Shown piece by piece: positions 29,207 to 42,182 of a stretch of DNA of 64,000 nucleotides. The notes beneath the pieces are model-generated. The model ran no database searches. It was given only the letters and a program-made list of their open reading frames with translations, and was not told the origin of the DNA. The stretch comes from Schizochytrium sp. TIO01 (taxonomy: Eukaryota; Sar; Bigyra; Thraustochytrida; Thraustochytriidae). A program made the translations under genes and the position numbers. The stretch is from assembly GCA_004764695.1 (NCBI GenBank), contig SMSO01000005.1:818501-882500 (forward strand). Reading direction: 5' to 3'. The number at the start of each line of letters is the position of its first letter. Positions within the stretch are counted from its first letter, which is position 1.

Positions 29207-30574
29207 ATGCCTCGAGGCGCAGCTCTTATTGTTGGTGGTACCGGTGTAGCAGCCTTCGAGATAGCTCCGCACTTATGCAACGACTTTGAAGGAGACGAAG
29301 CCTTTGCAAAGGTTGGAGTCTTGTCTCGTAGTGTTTCAAGCGAGACTTATGCAGGAAAATTGAAGCCCGGGCGCAAGATTGTGCCTGTACAAGCCGACTT
29401 GAGCAACCGTGTATCGATTGTTACAAGCCTTCGTGAAGCTGGGCTTACTTCAGATATCGAGTATGTTTTTTGGTTCGCAGACGGCAACAGACCATCCCTA
29501 TTGTTGGATGTAATTGGAGCTCGCCAGTTCCAAGCCACCGCGAGACGCTGGCAGTCAGTCATTCACTGGTTGCTTGCCTGGTGCCCCCAATTCATTCATG
29601 ATAGGTTATATGCAAGCTTGGCCACTGGTGCAGGGGGTGGCTCCGGTGGAAGCACCATTGCTTGGATGGACAATGTGCTTGAGGCTCTGCTGGAGGTAGG
29701 AGCTAATATCAAGGTTGTAATCATGGGCACTGGAGGAAAACATTACGGCATGCACCTTGGCCCGGATTTCATGCCGGAATATTGCATTCCTTATTTGGAA
29801 GACGTGCATCGTGCACCTGCTCCTCTTTCATACTTTGACCAAGAGAAATATCTCGCAGAGCGTGCAAAACGTTACGGTTTTGCCTGGGACGTTGTAAGGC
29901 CCTCATTCATCATTGGCAATACATCAGAAACCAAACCTACAACTCAATCACTAGCTCTTGTTATAGCCATTTACGCTGCAATTATGAAGCACCAAGGAAA
30001 GCCTTTAGTTTTCCCTGGCCCTCCTAGGAATTGGCAAGCTGGTAACCAGTTAACATCCTCACGAAAGATCGCCCACATTTCTGGGTGGCTTGCTACAAAT
30101 GGTTCTTATGCTGGTTTGATAAATGCTTATGCTGATAAGTCTGAAGTATCTGCTAGTAAAAGCAACGCGGCACATCTGGCAAACCAAAAGCCCGGTTTCA
30201 ATGCAGTTTCCTGCCCTGCATTTTGCTGGGCCACTTGCTGGGGCCCACTTGCGCAGTCCTTAGGAATGAAAGCCACTATGCCCGTGGGGCCTCTAGGAAC
30301 GCCTGTACTAGAGCTTCTAGGTGGTTTGCACGCTGCACGGGCTGCATGGCAAGAAATTGTGTCGGAACATAAATTGAGCAACACGCGTTTGGACAATGTC
30401 TTCAGTGCTGACTTTTTTGATAAGAGTTTTAGCATGAACTGGGATTGCGTTTTTTCCACACAAAAGTTAAGCGATGCTGGATATCCTGAGTCACTGCTTC
30501 TAGAACATGCTGATGCGTTATCTGTCTTTCAGGAAGCTTTTGCTGACTTTCGTGCTGCCGGCCTTATCCCATGA
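29207..30574 (+). CDS. PRISE-type short-chain dehydrogenase/reductase
   Basis: 455 residues from the ATG at 29207, intronless. It resembles the PRISE group (progesterone 5-beta-reductase/iridoid synthase-like), NADPH-dependent enone reductases of plants, bacteria and fungi. The Rossmann glycine motif GGTGVAAFEIA is near 10-20. The block MGTGGKHYGMHLG near 174-186 corresponds to the PRISE TGxKHY motif and carries the catalytic Lys. A PYLEDVHR segment (about 198-205) and LSYFDQEKYLAE (about 207-218) correspond to the PRISE region that supplies the catalytic Tyr, but the usual double Tyr is altered here, so that residue is ambiguous. WDVVRPSFIIG and the C-terminal block YPESLLLEHADALSVFQ also fit. 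It is about 50 residues longer than typical members. The substrate is unknown; reduction of an enone or other small carbonyl compound in the cytosol is likely. Confidence 0.88.
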   Translation: MPRGAALIVGGTGVAAFEIAPHLCNDFEGDEAFAKVGVLSRSVSSETYAGKLKPGRKIVPVQADLSNRVSIVTSLREAGLTSDIEYVFWFADGNRPSLLLDVIGARQFQATARRWQSVIHWLLAWCPQFIHDRLYASLATGAGGGSGGSTIAWMDNVLEALLEVGANIKVVIMGTGGKHYGMHLGPDFMPEYCIPYLEDVHRAPAPLSYFDQEKYLAERAKRYGFAWDVVRPSFIIGNTSETKPTTQSLALVIAIYAAIMKHQGKPLVFPGPPRNWQAGNQLTSSRKIAHISGWLATNGSYAGLINAYADKSEVSASKSNAAHLANQKPGFNAVSCPAFCWATCWGPLAQSLGMKATMPVGPLGTPVLELLGGLHAARAAWQEIVSEHKLSNTRLDNVFSADFFDKSFSMNWDCVFSTQKLSDAGYPESLLLEHADALSVFQEAFADFRAAGLIP

Positions 30575-32488
30575 GGACCGTTATTAGGTGGATACCTCCG
30601 TTAAAGCTTATAAACAATCTCACTTCTGTCAGTAGTAAATAACGTATATTCGAAACAATTGTTACTGTGTTGATTCTATCCTTGTTTTTGCTTGATTTGT
30701 GATTAGTTTAACTATGCAGTAACGTGGCAAGACGTTAGTTTTCTTAGGACGGTGGTCAGGTTAAACTGACGTGCTGCAGTGTTAATCACCTGCCGTTCCG
30801 TACATCCAAATAAATCTATATACCCAGTCAAGCGTTATGATTTGCTTGGATTGGTCTCACCAACTTGAACAAACGTACTAATATACTAAAGATCATGGGG
30901 GCCGGCATATGATTACTTATACTCAAAATGTGTTAAACTCACAAAAATTAATGGGGCCCAACTGAGGCCGAAAAGGCCCTTTTTATCATGGCTCAGCAAT
31001 CTTTGTTGTCTTGATATATTCTTTATGTTTGATTCGTGAGTAGAAAAGGTCCCACCTGCCTTCTTCTTGTTGGATTAGGATCCAGCCAGCAATTGTTTGA
31101 TTCCACTTATCTTCAAAAGAAAAAAAGAAATAAGAACCACTTAAAAGGCACTAATACTACCGATAGATACAACCTACCCTACTTAAGGTAGGTAACTCAT
31201 TCTAGCTGATTCCAAGAGTGGAACTTTATCCAGACGTTGATGTCATGCTACTCCTGATGCTTGCAACTGAGAGGCCTCCTGTTTCAGTGTCTTTCAGAGA
31301 CGGGCAAAATGTGCGAGTACTCTCTATTCCAATTATTCCAGCTTGCCTCATTTTTAGGCCTGAATTCTATTGGCACCGCATTTGGAACAGTATTCGCCGC
31401 AACTTAATGTTTGTCTCTAAGGATACATGCACAACTTCTTTGTGCGTACCTTATGTGCATGCATTCGTCCAAGCCCGCCATCTCCCCAATTGAACCCAAA
31501 GCCTACGTCGCACATCACGTCTCAACGGCAGCTACAGAAGCAGCTGTACTAGTACCGTATTAGAATAAAAGCAAAACCCGAAGTACCAAGTGTATTCGCA
31601 GAGGAGGACCACCCGGGAAAGCAATTTGGATGCTTTACCAATCCTTTTGCATCGCAACTATGCATGCAGATGTACTCTCCACCAAGCACATCCCATGCCT
31701 AGCCTATGAGTAAGTATCTTCGACTGCTCGCATATGAACTAGATACTAGAACTTGCAACTGCGTCGCACAGAAGTAGGTCCAAGTTGGCGAAGTAACGTT
31801 ATTTATTCCCCAGACGCCTTCTCGTCGAGCTTAAGTGCGACGTCAGTCGTTGGGTGACAGCAGCGGGCTCTGGTTTGTGCCATGATCACCTCCAGCAGCC
31901 AGCTCTTGCATTGGCCGCTCGGGTTTGGTTCTTCTTGCCTCGTCGAAAGAAAGTCGAGCTTTCGCCTTTTTGGCTGACCTTGTTCATAACTCTTTTGTTT
32001 AGTTTTATAACTATGAACAAAGAGAGAAAGTAACATGAGAAGTACCTAGAAGACGGTACTAGCTAATCATCTAGCTGGCTCGTAATGTAACAGATACTAA
32101 GGCGCATCTTGAAAAGGACGGATGCGTACCGATCGCTGGAATGCTTTGCAGATCGTCTCTCGAGCAAATCCTTAACTCCAGCTCGAGCGGCCCGAAGACC
32201 TGCTTTCGCGTGGAGCGCTTGCCCCCAGGATGGGCAACTTTGTGACGTAGGTAACTTGGCTCGGCCTGGATCTCGTGCGTGGGACGCGTGCGACCCAGGG
32301 ACTACGGACTGACTGGCGAGTCCAAGCGCGCTTTTTGGGATACTATGAGCGGCGGACAACCGCCGAGAAGGGTCTTCAGAGGCTGGGAAAGGCATGGATC
32401 GCGAGGTTGCTTGTATAAGCAATAGAAAATGGTCATGAGTTTTAGAGCAGGAGGATGCGAATTGGATCCTGTTGATCTACGCATTGGA
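30575..32488. other. Intergenic, reductase to flotillin
   Basis: 1.9 kb without a supported gene. A short stem-loop followed by T5 (GGCC-GAAAA-GGCC-CTTTTT) lies at 30965-30985. Frames at 31218-31493 (GTG start), 31803-32036 and 32063-32422 are open but have no protein character I trust. A GC-rich patch is seen near 32120-32370. The ATG frame from 32432 into 32502 may be part of the flotillin first exon. Confidence 0.4.
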
Positions 32489-34044
32489 ATGATTGATTTT
32501 AGGTGTGGCGGTTTGCTTGGCAAAAACTGGAGAAACAGCAAAATTTGATAAATCAAGCAGAAGACTGACTATTGTTATGTTGTTGGAGATGAACGATGGT
32601 GATGTTGAAACGATGGTTGCTCATACATGGGGGATATTGGCATGGTGATTATCGGATCTTATCAACTGGTTTGAATTAACCTTCCGAATACAGTGGTGGG
32701 CCCAATGAGGCTATTGTGAAATCTGGATTCTCTGGTACCAAGGTGGCAGTTGGTCGAACCACCTTCAAACTATGGGTATGCCAGCAAGTTGCTCGACTTC
32801 CTCTAGAGCTTATGACCATTGAGATCCAATCGACGCAAGCAGAAACGGCTAAGGGTGTCAGAGTACGAGTGAAAGCTGTAGCACAAGTAAAGGTGAACGC
32901 GTGGCATATGAGCGAAGAAGGCACTCGCGGCGAGCTGGACGAGGCTAGTATCCTTCTCGCCGCCCAACATTTCCTCGGTGATAACGAAGATACTATTCGC
33001 AATGCCTTACAACGTACTTTGGAGGGTCATCAGCGCCAAATCTTAGGTACTCTGACCGTTGAAGAACTATACAAGAACCGGTCTGCATTCTCTGAAAAGG
33101 TAAAAGAACACGTACTCGATGATTTGCGCGCGATGGGCTACGGTCTGGCATCGTACGTAGTTCAAGAAGTTGATGATGCAAATGACTACATGGTCAGCCT
33201 TGGAGTTACCCAGACTGCAATCGTAAAACGCGAAGCTGCTGAAGGCTCAGCTAAAAATGAGGCAGAAGCTCGCAAACGTGTTGCTGCTTACAAAGCTGAT
33301 GCTGACATGGCTGAAGCGATGGAATTTCAGCGCGCTCACGTTGCAGTGAATCAACAGAAGGAGGCAGAAGCCGAGTCAGATCGTGACTTGCAGCTGAAGC
33401 GTGCTGCGTATGATCGTGAGGTAAATCAGGCTCAGGCCGAGGCTAGCAGTGCTGGACCAATTGAGGAGGCTAGGCAGCAGCAGAGTATTGTTCGTGAGCA
33501 GACCCGTCAGCTGCAAGTAGAGGAATCTATCAAACTGGAGATTGCAGATCAAATTGTTGAGCGTACCAAGAAGGAGCGGGAAGGTGAGTCTCTTGCCAGA
33601 CTGTTGGAGCAGCAAAACCAGGCCAAGTCCATTACGGTAATTGCGAATGCTGAGGCAGACAAGGTCCGCGCTATGGGTGAGGCCCAAGCTGATGTCATTC
33701 GCCTCAAGGGTGAGGCAGAAGCCAAGGTTCTCCAGACTAAGGCAGAGGCTTACAAGTTGTACGGCGAGGCAGCAATTGTACAAATGGTGGTTGAGCAGCT
33801 TCCTGAACTTGCTGCGAGAATCGCAGAGCCGCTGTCCAAAACTGAGAAAATGGTCTTTGTGTCATCCGATGGCAATGCTGCGTCAGGATTTACTGGTGAT
33901 GTAACACGGATGATTGGCCAGCTTCCTGGTGCTGTGCATGGTCTCACAGGTTTTGATATGGTGGAGGCCGTAAAGCGTCTGGCTGGGCAGCCTGAGCGTC
34001 CTGGTGAAAATGGACGACGCGGTGCGCGTGCTCATGATATCTAA
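32489..34044 (+). CDS. Flotillin (SPFH/PHB-domain membrane scaffold)
   Basis: The main exon, 32694..34044, carries almost the whole protein. The frame is open upstream only to a stop at 32678-32680, and the conserved flotillin start motif SGGPNEAIVKSGFSG spans a likely acceptor (AATACAG|T at 32693). A candidate first exon, 32489..32502 (ATG ATT GAT TTT AG, donor GTGTGG), joins in phase to give MIDFSGGPNEAIV, 454 residues in total; this short exon is tentative, and the ATG at 32432 in the same frame would lengthen it. The SPFH region (LELMTIEIQSTQAETAKGV) is followed by the Glu/Ala-rich coiled-coil flotillin domain with EA repeats (KVLQTKAEAYKLYGEAAI, VEQLPELAARIAEPLSK, MVFVSS). Flotillins oligomerise under the plasma or endosomal membrane and organise microdomains. 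Dependence on acylation cannot be judged because the N-terminus is uncertain. Confidence 0.92.
32503..32693 (+). other. Tentative first intron of flotillin (191 bp)
   Basis: The donor AG|GTGTGG is weak. The acceptor CCGAATACAG|T is good and has an upstream ATTAAC that could serve as branch site. The acceptor is supported by the conserved GPNEA motif beginning just after it; the donor is only one of several choices. Confidence 0.4.
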
Positions 34045-37000
34045 AGCGTCCCATGAATCAACAGATGACTTAAAGTCTCATGTTTATGCCAAATAAGGCA
34101 ATCAGCAAGACGGGTTTCTCTTGCTGTTCGTAGGGTAATTTCGCTTATAGTTTTTAAAATTAAGATAAAATATACCATCAAATTTCGGTGATCCTCGCCT
34201 CTCCTCGTTAGTTAGGAAGACACTTGCATAGGTGATTATTTCGACCTCCCTTTTTTTTTTCACCGAGTTGCCACCTTATTCTACGCTCAAGTTAGTAAAC
34301 ATAGTTGTTGAATTTTTGTATCATCAGTATGTTGACCATTCTTACAATTTTATTGGAACGGATAAACCTAGTCTGCGTTGGGTTTCTTGTAAAACTCTCT
34401 CTCTCTCTCTGCACACAAGCAAAACTTCAGGTGGGCATTTTGGAAACGCCGCTTGTCTGTCTTATTGGACCTGCTGAAAGGGGGGGATTATAAAACGGGA
34501 CGCTGGCTAAGGAAGACGTGGCTTAGAAACGCGAGTTCTAATTATTGCGTTTAAGAAGAACACTTTGGAGTATACAATTAGTTGACCTAGAATATTTATC
34601 TCGAAGGGAGAATATCATGAACCCAAATGGTTTTGCAAAACATGGAAGACCTACAGAGACTTCCTGCTATTCAAAGATCAGTGCTAGGCTGACTTATCAT
34701 ATTCTTGTGTATAAATCATAAGCATGGTTCAAATATTGATATCAATTAGTTTTAAAATGTGTATTCTTTTGCAATCCGTAGGCTTACAAGGAACTATCAG
34801 AGACTGTTGCAGTATTGAAACTTCATGTCTTGCTGGAAGGGTGGCCAATCTAACTTAATCTTGCTTTCTTGATGAGATATATATCTGGCTGACGATGACG
34901 ATGAAGGCAGGAAGCTAGATGAGGGCTCTAAGGGAACTCAAGAAAGCATGATGATCTGTGGATTTAAGAGTTAGCGAACTGCTGTCCTTGGAATCCAATT
35001 CCAAGGCAGACTACTTTATGTTGTAATTAAGAAACTAAGATATTCTTGAACGGTGTTAGAGATGCTTGATGAGGATAAGTTAATTCAACCTCTTCAGGCA
35101 TCGATTCAAGTTGCACTATAGCTGGATATAGGTAATGTACAGTCACACTTTTGGTTCTTGACGTTGGCAGCCACATGAATCTGGCTGTCTACTCTTGCTC
35201 TATTGTACGCCCTATGTCTGCGAGGGTTTTACAAAGGGACACCAAGAACTCTAGCAACGTTTTTTCAACTAATTCTTCTAGCTGGAGATATCAGCAATCC
35301 TGGCAGAATATTTCTTACCCAAGAATTAAATGACAATTGGTCGAGAGTGAAAATTCTCATTTGTGACATAATAAAATAAAAATATGCGTAAATGCTGTCG
35401 AAAGATATCAAATTTTGTGTGGGCAATAGAGTTGACGACCTGTTACATATTCAAACTATGTTCAAATCATGCTTACAGTAGATTACTTCTGCCTTTGCAT
35501 CATGAAATAAGCTCTCCAAAAAAAAAGAGCTCAGTTTTAGCTGCTAATTCCTTGATTGCCTTACGGCTGCTGGGATGAAATTGTTCATAGTGCTTAGATT
35601 ATAACGGGCTACATTATTCTCACAGAAAATTTGGGATAATTTTACATCCACGCAATATATTTATTTGATATCTCATGATCAATTTGCAGAGCTGCTAAGA
35701 TCGACAGTTAGCATCGCTAGAGTTGTAGCAGCTCAATTGTAAAACTCTCAGCTTATATGGAGGTATACGGAAATAGGATGGCTTGGACAAAATTTTCAAG
35801 CAATCAGGTCAGAAGAGAGAACTAATATTCAAGAGCTCTTCATATTATAAATGTGCAAAACCAAGCCAACGGTTGGTAATTTGTAGAATACCTAATCTCG
35901 AATGGTGTCCATGAGCCATGGCTAAATTCCATAATGCTTCGGATATATATTATGTTCACTGTAATGATTGAACGACCTGGAATACTCTACCCCTAGATCG
36001 CTAACTCATAAGTCAGGTGTCCTTAGCTTTCAGTTGTACCTTTACTCAGTCCAAACCTCTACCTGTAAACTAGATCTTTATTGGTCAACCTTCCAGTAAA
36101 TAAATATCAACTTTCAGGAAAAGCCTTGGTGAAAGTTCAGAAGTAAAAGCGCTGAGTCAGGGTCGCACAGGAACTTATCGCTGTAAATTCCAGGGGGGGA
36201 CAAGAGTTACTCTATATGTTTTGTTTTACGGAATCATTGAAAGGGGAACTACAGGGCCTTGGGGAGGTAGGTATATTGATTACAGTTTTGAGTTTGTAAT
36301 TCACCAGACTCTAGAGTTGGTGCATATAGAATTAAGTTATTTCAAGAGTATAGTCCGGGCTAAATCTGTGTTGTAAACGCTTGAATTGGTTTGCCCCATC
36401 ACCTGAATAGGGCCCAATATATTTTAGATTCATCAGTTCAGCTGATATACCTGTATTAGATTGGTCTATGTTCACAGTTTGTAGCCAGAAATTTGGCAAT
36501 TATTAAGCAGATTCCTTAATAAACTATTCAATATAGCTCTAAGTGTTTACCAAGAGTGCGGCCTACACATTCTCACATTTATTTCAAAGATATAGTCTTT
36601 GCCCTTGGGTAAAATTATCAAGGTATGCAGAAAATCCTTGTTCTCAGAGAAGGAAAATGAAATTTGCGTTTCGAAGTCTCTCATGTTCCAAATTCTTGAT
36701 CAAGAGTTTAATTATTTGCACACGTTTGAGCATTAATATGCGGACATGCACTCTTTATGGCCTTAGCTTTAAACCCAATATTGCTCGCATATTGCATTGA
36801 AATGACATATACATGTCAGAGTGTTTTCGGAGTTTAAATTGTCTGCTTTAAAAAATTGGTGATGCCTTGGCCCCAGATATTCGTTCGATAATTTACCAGG
36901 CACTTTGACCATTTAATTAGATAGAATTCATTGGCTTTAACATCGCATAGATTATAATATGCCTAGAAGATAAGCTTTAGCACACGTTTTAATACGTAAG

Positions 37001-38700
37001 TTGGTGGACAATCTGCAATCCTGTACCTCAAATATTGCACTCTTAAGGTAATAAAATGAAATGATATTAATTTCGCCTTTGAAAGGTCAAATAGAATGCG
37101 AATTCAATGCTAAAGGTACGAGTACATCACTTATATAGAAGTAGAAGCAATTATAATGCATTAAGATCTTAAGTAAATCAACACAGGTTAACTTACAAAC
37201 ATCACACCAAAAAAGTTGTTGTTGATAAATTGTGTTATAGTAAATATAAATTTTCAAGTACACCTTCAGTCGATTTGGAAAACAGGGTGTTATACATACA
37301 TTGAAGTAAAGGGCGGGACGCTCAGTCACGAACGCATACCTGAAATGAGTTTATCAAACTGACTTAGTTCAGAAGGTTTGGTCTCAATTTGTACCTATAT
37401 ACACAATCAGGATTGATAATTTTAATTCGTACTTTGACATGTTGTAAGGCATCTTCATTTCCGAGCAAAAGGGTTTTCGGTATAGTTACACGCAAGGACC
37501 TAAGTCTTTTACCTTTGACACAAAGTTGACTTAAACTCTTCGCTCGTTTGAGATTGTCTTTTATGGCAAATTATAATTGTCTCATTTTTTGTTTAGAATC
37601 GAGAGGATCGACGGGGCTTTAGAAGATCCTTAGACTTGAACACAGAGGATTATGAGTAGGGAAGTACAGAGCAAGGGAATCTAAGTCGTGTAAATAAAAG
37701 ATTCATAAATTTGAATGTTAGTTCAGATGACTGGAGTATTATTCTCAAGCTCCTGGCAATTAATGATTGAATATAAAGTCAGGGTAGTCTTCTCTGTGGC
37801 TATTGCACAACGAAGCAAAGAAGTTTGCGGTTTTCCGAGTAAGTGTTCCGCGTCTCGACACGATGTTCGAGGGTCTAAGCAGAGAAAAGTTGAAACGCAT
37901 ATTTCAATTGATGTGCAAGATTTATCGAGAAAAGGTCTCAGTGGCGGATAAACAAAACTTCGTAATTATTTCTTTTTGATTTTTGAGAGGCGTGATATCT
38001 CATATGATGTTTCCACTGGCTACGTTGGGATGATGTTTTTGAACATTTTGTCCAATTTACAGTAGTATAGTTGGTGGCCGTTCATGAGGCACACTAACAG
38101 CAAATTCACTCCCAGGAAAGTATTTAGAGGCGAGATTAGTCAGCGAGGAACGACTTAGTAACAACTTTAGAAACAATGCAGTGTGTGACACTATAATCTA
38201 CAAGCAAAGTTTTGGCAACGCATGTGACAATTCAATCTTTGGAGACTTTTATGCCGTGCCTATAGTTTTATCTATCAAATATATTATTGTAAACCAACAA
38301 TGCATCCTCGCACGTTTAATTTCATGAAGAGAAGTTGTCTGGAAATGATGTTTCATGATTTAATGGAGAAAAACGGAGTGATTAAGCTGTGCTGGCAGGA
38401 ATGTCTCCTACGAAAAGCTGGTTTTGGGTAATATCTCATCACAAGCGAAAGGTTCTGCGCTGATGGTGGTGGTCAAAGTTTTATTTTTTTACCACAGCAT
38501 AAGTTGAGCTTCAAGTACCAGGCACTTCGCTGTATTGGGATGAAAGCTTTGATGATGGAATTTTGATGGCGAGAGAAAAATATAAATATAATAAATAATA
38601 AAATACTTTTGTGTGCTTCATTTATGATTATCTGACAAGTGGAATGCATCAGAAGCGTCACCTTTACTGCAGCGGTACACCTTACTGACTGCGTTTTCAC
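34045..38700. other. AT-rich gene-free region
   Basis: 4.7 kb without a convincing gene. The longest open frames are 60-85 codons and in conflicting directions. A minus-strand segment near 35850-35890 reads NYQPLAWF, which faintly resembles retroelement RNase H, but stops surround it and I see no LTR, target duplication or second motif. It could be an old decayed transposon. Confidence 0.35.
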
Positions 38701-38907
38701 TTTCGAAATCATTGGAAATCTTTGCAGATAGGTGTTGATTAAGTTTTCATCGTAAGTTTCTGAAGGGACAGATATGTTCTATACCAAACGCCAAACCAAC
38801 AGCAACAACAGCTTTCCTACAACTATTCAGTTTGGTAGAGTTTATGTTAGTAGTGTAGTACGTAGGTATCTACCCGTTTGTTTTGACCAAACGCCAGGAA
38901 TTGCATG

Positions 38908-38934
38908 TATATATATATATATATATATATATAT
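38908..38934. repeat. TA dinucleotide microsatellite
   Basis: 27 bp of perfect alternating T and A. Confidence 0.95.
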
Positions 38935-41711
38935 GCATAGCGAAAGAAATACTGAGTATCTTGCTGGGGAGAGCGTTGGTTGCCGACTCGATAGAATTAA
39001 AGATCTTGACTTGGCCACCGGTGCACTTTTCTCATTGGTTAAAACCTCCGATGTTGCTGCTGCTGTTGGACTGAAGGTTTCCTCACGCGTTGTATGTCTC
39101 GTTCATCGACTTTGTGCAACGTTGAGCACAATGCGTGATGACCCGAGCATGGCTGTTACGTTAGGATCTAGGGCTAATAATGAATAGGGAAGTACCTACC
39201 TACTACTTGAATTTTTACAACGAAGCACAGCTTCTTAGGTGATGGTACCTGGGATGCGCAATTGTTTTCCCTGCTTCTCGGGCCCTTGTAACTAGGCAGT
39301 TACGAAGTAAATTATGAATAAGATTTCGCCGAGGTTTGTTGCTCTGGCGAGTTTGGTTTAAAAGAAGATGTTCATTTTGGACAATCATCATTGCTTGCTT
39401 GCTGGTTCTATGTATCTAGCAAGCAGGCCATCTTGGTCGATAGAGCCAAGCGGCCGTCTGCCTCGCTGAAGTTATCTCAAGAGGTTTGGACTGCTGGCAA
39501 CATTTAGGCGTCGAGGCAAGGTCGTTCTGTCGGCGGTGTTGGTGCGTGTCACTGTGAAGCGTTAGAGCTGAGCACATCGACGACGAGTGCCTGTGAAGGC
39601 AGCGATCTCCGTTGTTCCTGCGAACTTCGGCAGGAACGGTGCTTCGCAGGAAGGTAAGCTCTTGTTTCTCTTTTAGTACAGCATTCCTTGAAAATCGTAG
39701 AAGTGCTAGTAATAGCTGGAGAGAGTCAAAGAGTAGCAGATGACAAAATCTAGCAGCTCCTTGTACTGATTGCTAAATGTTGCTTTACAAGCGTGTCTAT
39801 AAAATAAATCTAACTAAAATCAACCGCGTCTCTGAAAAGAGTAGTGTCATCTATGGCGACGATGAGAGTACGAACGAGAGCTTAGCGGTGCGTCTCAAAA
39901 GAAGTTCTTGCTGGCGAGCAGGCGCCATATTCTAAAGAGCTAGTTTTCAGGAAGCCTGGATTAGATTTTCTAAGCAGCTTTTTTTAATTAAAACGATGAT
40001 AAAAAGTCAAAGAAAGCAAAGCTCTGCCTCACACTTTTAGCTAAACAACATGTTGAGTGATTTGCAGCGATGAATATCCTCCAAACAGCTTCTTATATAA
40101 ACAATACAAGGCGTATTAGAACTGATTCCATCATTATGCGTGTGGTTTTACCACTTTGGACTCTTCATGTATTATCTATTAGCAAGTTTAGAGAAAAGGC
40201 AACAGCTGTAAACAAAAGAAAAGAAAAAAGAAGAGTGAGTCGTGAGCGCTTTGATAACGTTCATTCCCAACTCCGATTAGAAATGATTTCGAAGCGTTCG
40301 ACAGGCAGCGAGTGTGCATGATCGTGAAATCAGGCGGGTAGATTTGCTCTTCTGGGGGCTTCGTCCTCTCTCTTACAGATCGGTTTTCATTCCTACTTGA
40401 GAGGAAGTCGCCTGAAAATCCTGCTTTGGCTGGCAGCGTGATTCAACTGTGCTGACTGCTGCAACTGTGGTGCCTCTCTCTCTTTCTCTCTCTCTAATTT
40501 TCGCACAAACCAGAATTGGAAAAAGCCATAAACACCTACTACTTACTTACTATCTAGCTTACTGAGTACCTTCCATCAAAGCCATAAAAGAAATAGAAAA
40601 TCAACATCAGGCTTTCGGTTTCTTTCGCTTGTGATCCTGTGTTCCGTGCAATGAGTGTGAGCAGGTGCAAACTCGCTCGCCACTGCAGCACGGTAGCCTT
40701 ACCGCGAGTATTCCAAGAAACCTGCTGGAGTCCGCAACACAGTCTTTCATCTTCAAGGTTCTCATCACAGATCTTCTTATGATCTTGAATCTTGAAATGG
40801 AGATAGACGTAGACAACGGGTAGACATGAATATAAGTAGCAGCTAGCTAGCTGTACATGTCGCTTTTGACAGTGGTATGGGGCCCCTTTCCTCCCACAGT
40901 GTTGAGAGGCGCTCGCTGGAGTCGGTCAATCCTAGAACTAAGGGCCCTCACCCACACCGCTGCAAGAGATTGAAGTTTCCTGGGAGGGGGACTGTGGTGT
41001 TACCCAAATATCTGATTGACCAGCGACTGTGCGTGATGGCCTCTCATTGACCTGCGAGGCTTAGGCTGCCTTTGGTAAAGGGATTTATACGATTCTACTA
41101 TTCTCAACAATTATAGGCATCATCATCATGATAATCATCGTTCTGCTTGAATGATGCTTTGCCCGAGTTCTTGCCGTTTTGCCATTCATTCATTTATTCA
41201 TTCACTCGTGGCTTGATTGTTTTCCGTGCCTTGGAAATGCGCAATTAATGTTTGTAGCTATTTCACATGCATTGGTACTAACATAGGTTTTGTATGTGTG
41301 TATCTACTGAGTCTGTCGCCAGCAAATGTACAAAATGTAGATTACCCGGGTAATGGCGATGCGATAACTTTGAATGAATCGGACAGAACAAAGGGCTCCC
41401 AAGACATACGACTCCAACCTCAGTTCTCCAAACTGTTTGTCTGCTCAGGGACAATTCCAGGTATTTAATTTCCTCGTAGTTGCCCAATAGGCTCACTTGG
41501 AGGCAATCAAATTGGATAAGATAAGCTTCTCGTAAGTTTGTCACTCAAAGCTTGTTATGTTTCGAAACCAATAAAGTAAATGCCATCCAGACGCGACAAG
41601 CTTTTGCCATTTTTCATCGTCCGTCACATGTCGTCTCTTGTGCGGAACTCGACGCTTCCAATCTCTCAAGTTTCTTTACAATAAATTTAAGCTTTGTCTT
41701 CAGTCGATGTC

Positions 41712-41760
41712 GAATGATTGATTGAATGATTGATTGATTGGTTGATTGATTGAGTGCAGT
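41712..41760. repeat. Degenerate GATT tetranucleotide array
   Basis: About 12 units of 4 bp in one register: GAAT, GATT, GGTT, GAGT and GCAG variants around a GATT majority. No register break is seen. Confidence 0.9.
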
Positions 41761-42182
41761 AAAAGCTCGCGTTGGATGGTTGGTACCTGAGTGATCATTC
41801 CTTCATTCATTCCTGGCTCCAGCAACGTTCCAGCTTTCCCGACTTTAACTCTGAGTTCAATCAACTTTTCCCCAATTTGCAAGGTCTTTGGCCCCGCTTG
41901 TGAGGGCCGCCCTTCAGAATTGGCGGGCTTCTTTCTACTTCAAGTCGGCCGTCCATCTTCAATAGACGACAGTCCTTATTCCAAAGAACCTAGTGGGCCT
42001 AGTAGGTAGCTAAGCAGCAGTAGCTGGTAGTACGTATTCATTCCATTCTGCCCAAATCACTAAATCCACGGGTATATCTATGTATCTATGTTTTATGTAT
42101 CTATCTTTTATGTATATGTACCTACTTGTGAGCACTCACGCCCTCCCTCACTCACGCCCTCAGGTAGCTAGGTAGGAGGTCT

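Larger units (their letters stand above)
38701..42182. other. Gene-free region with first microsatellites
   Basis: No supported gene. An ATG frame at 38774-39187 (137 codons) runs through a TA dinucleotide tract that yields alternating Ile/Tyr; its second half (LDRIKDLDLATGALFSLVKT) has some coding character, but it stays unproven. CT and ATTC tracts appear near 34390, 40480 and 41183. Confidence 0.35.

Noticed and set aside
30965-30985. Stem-loop followed by T5, like a bacterial or Pol III terminator
   Set aside because: No small RNA gene is visible upstream; the stem is only four or five base pairs.
35850-35890. Retrotransposon RNase H-like NYQPLAWF on the minus strand
   Set aside because: One short match surrounded by stops; no second motif, LTR or target duplication seen.
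38774-39187. 137-codon ATG frame
   Set aside because: Crosses a TA microsatellite and has no recognised similarity; too weak to call as a gene.
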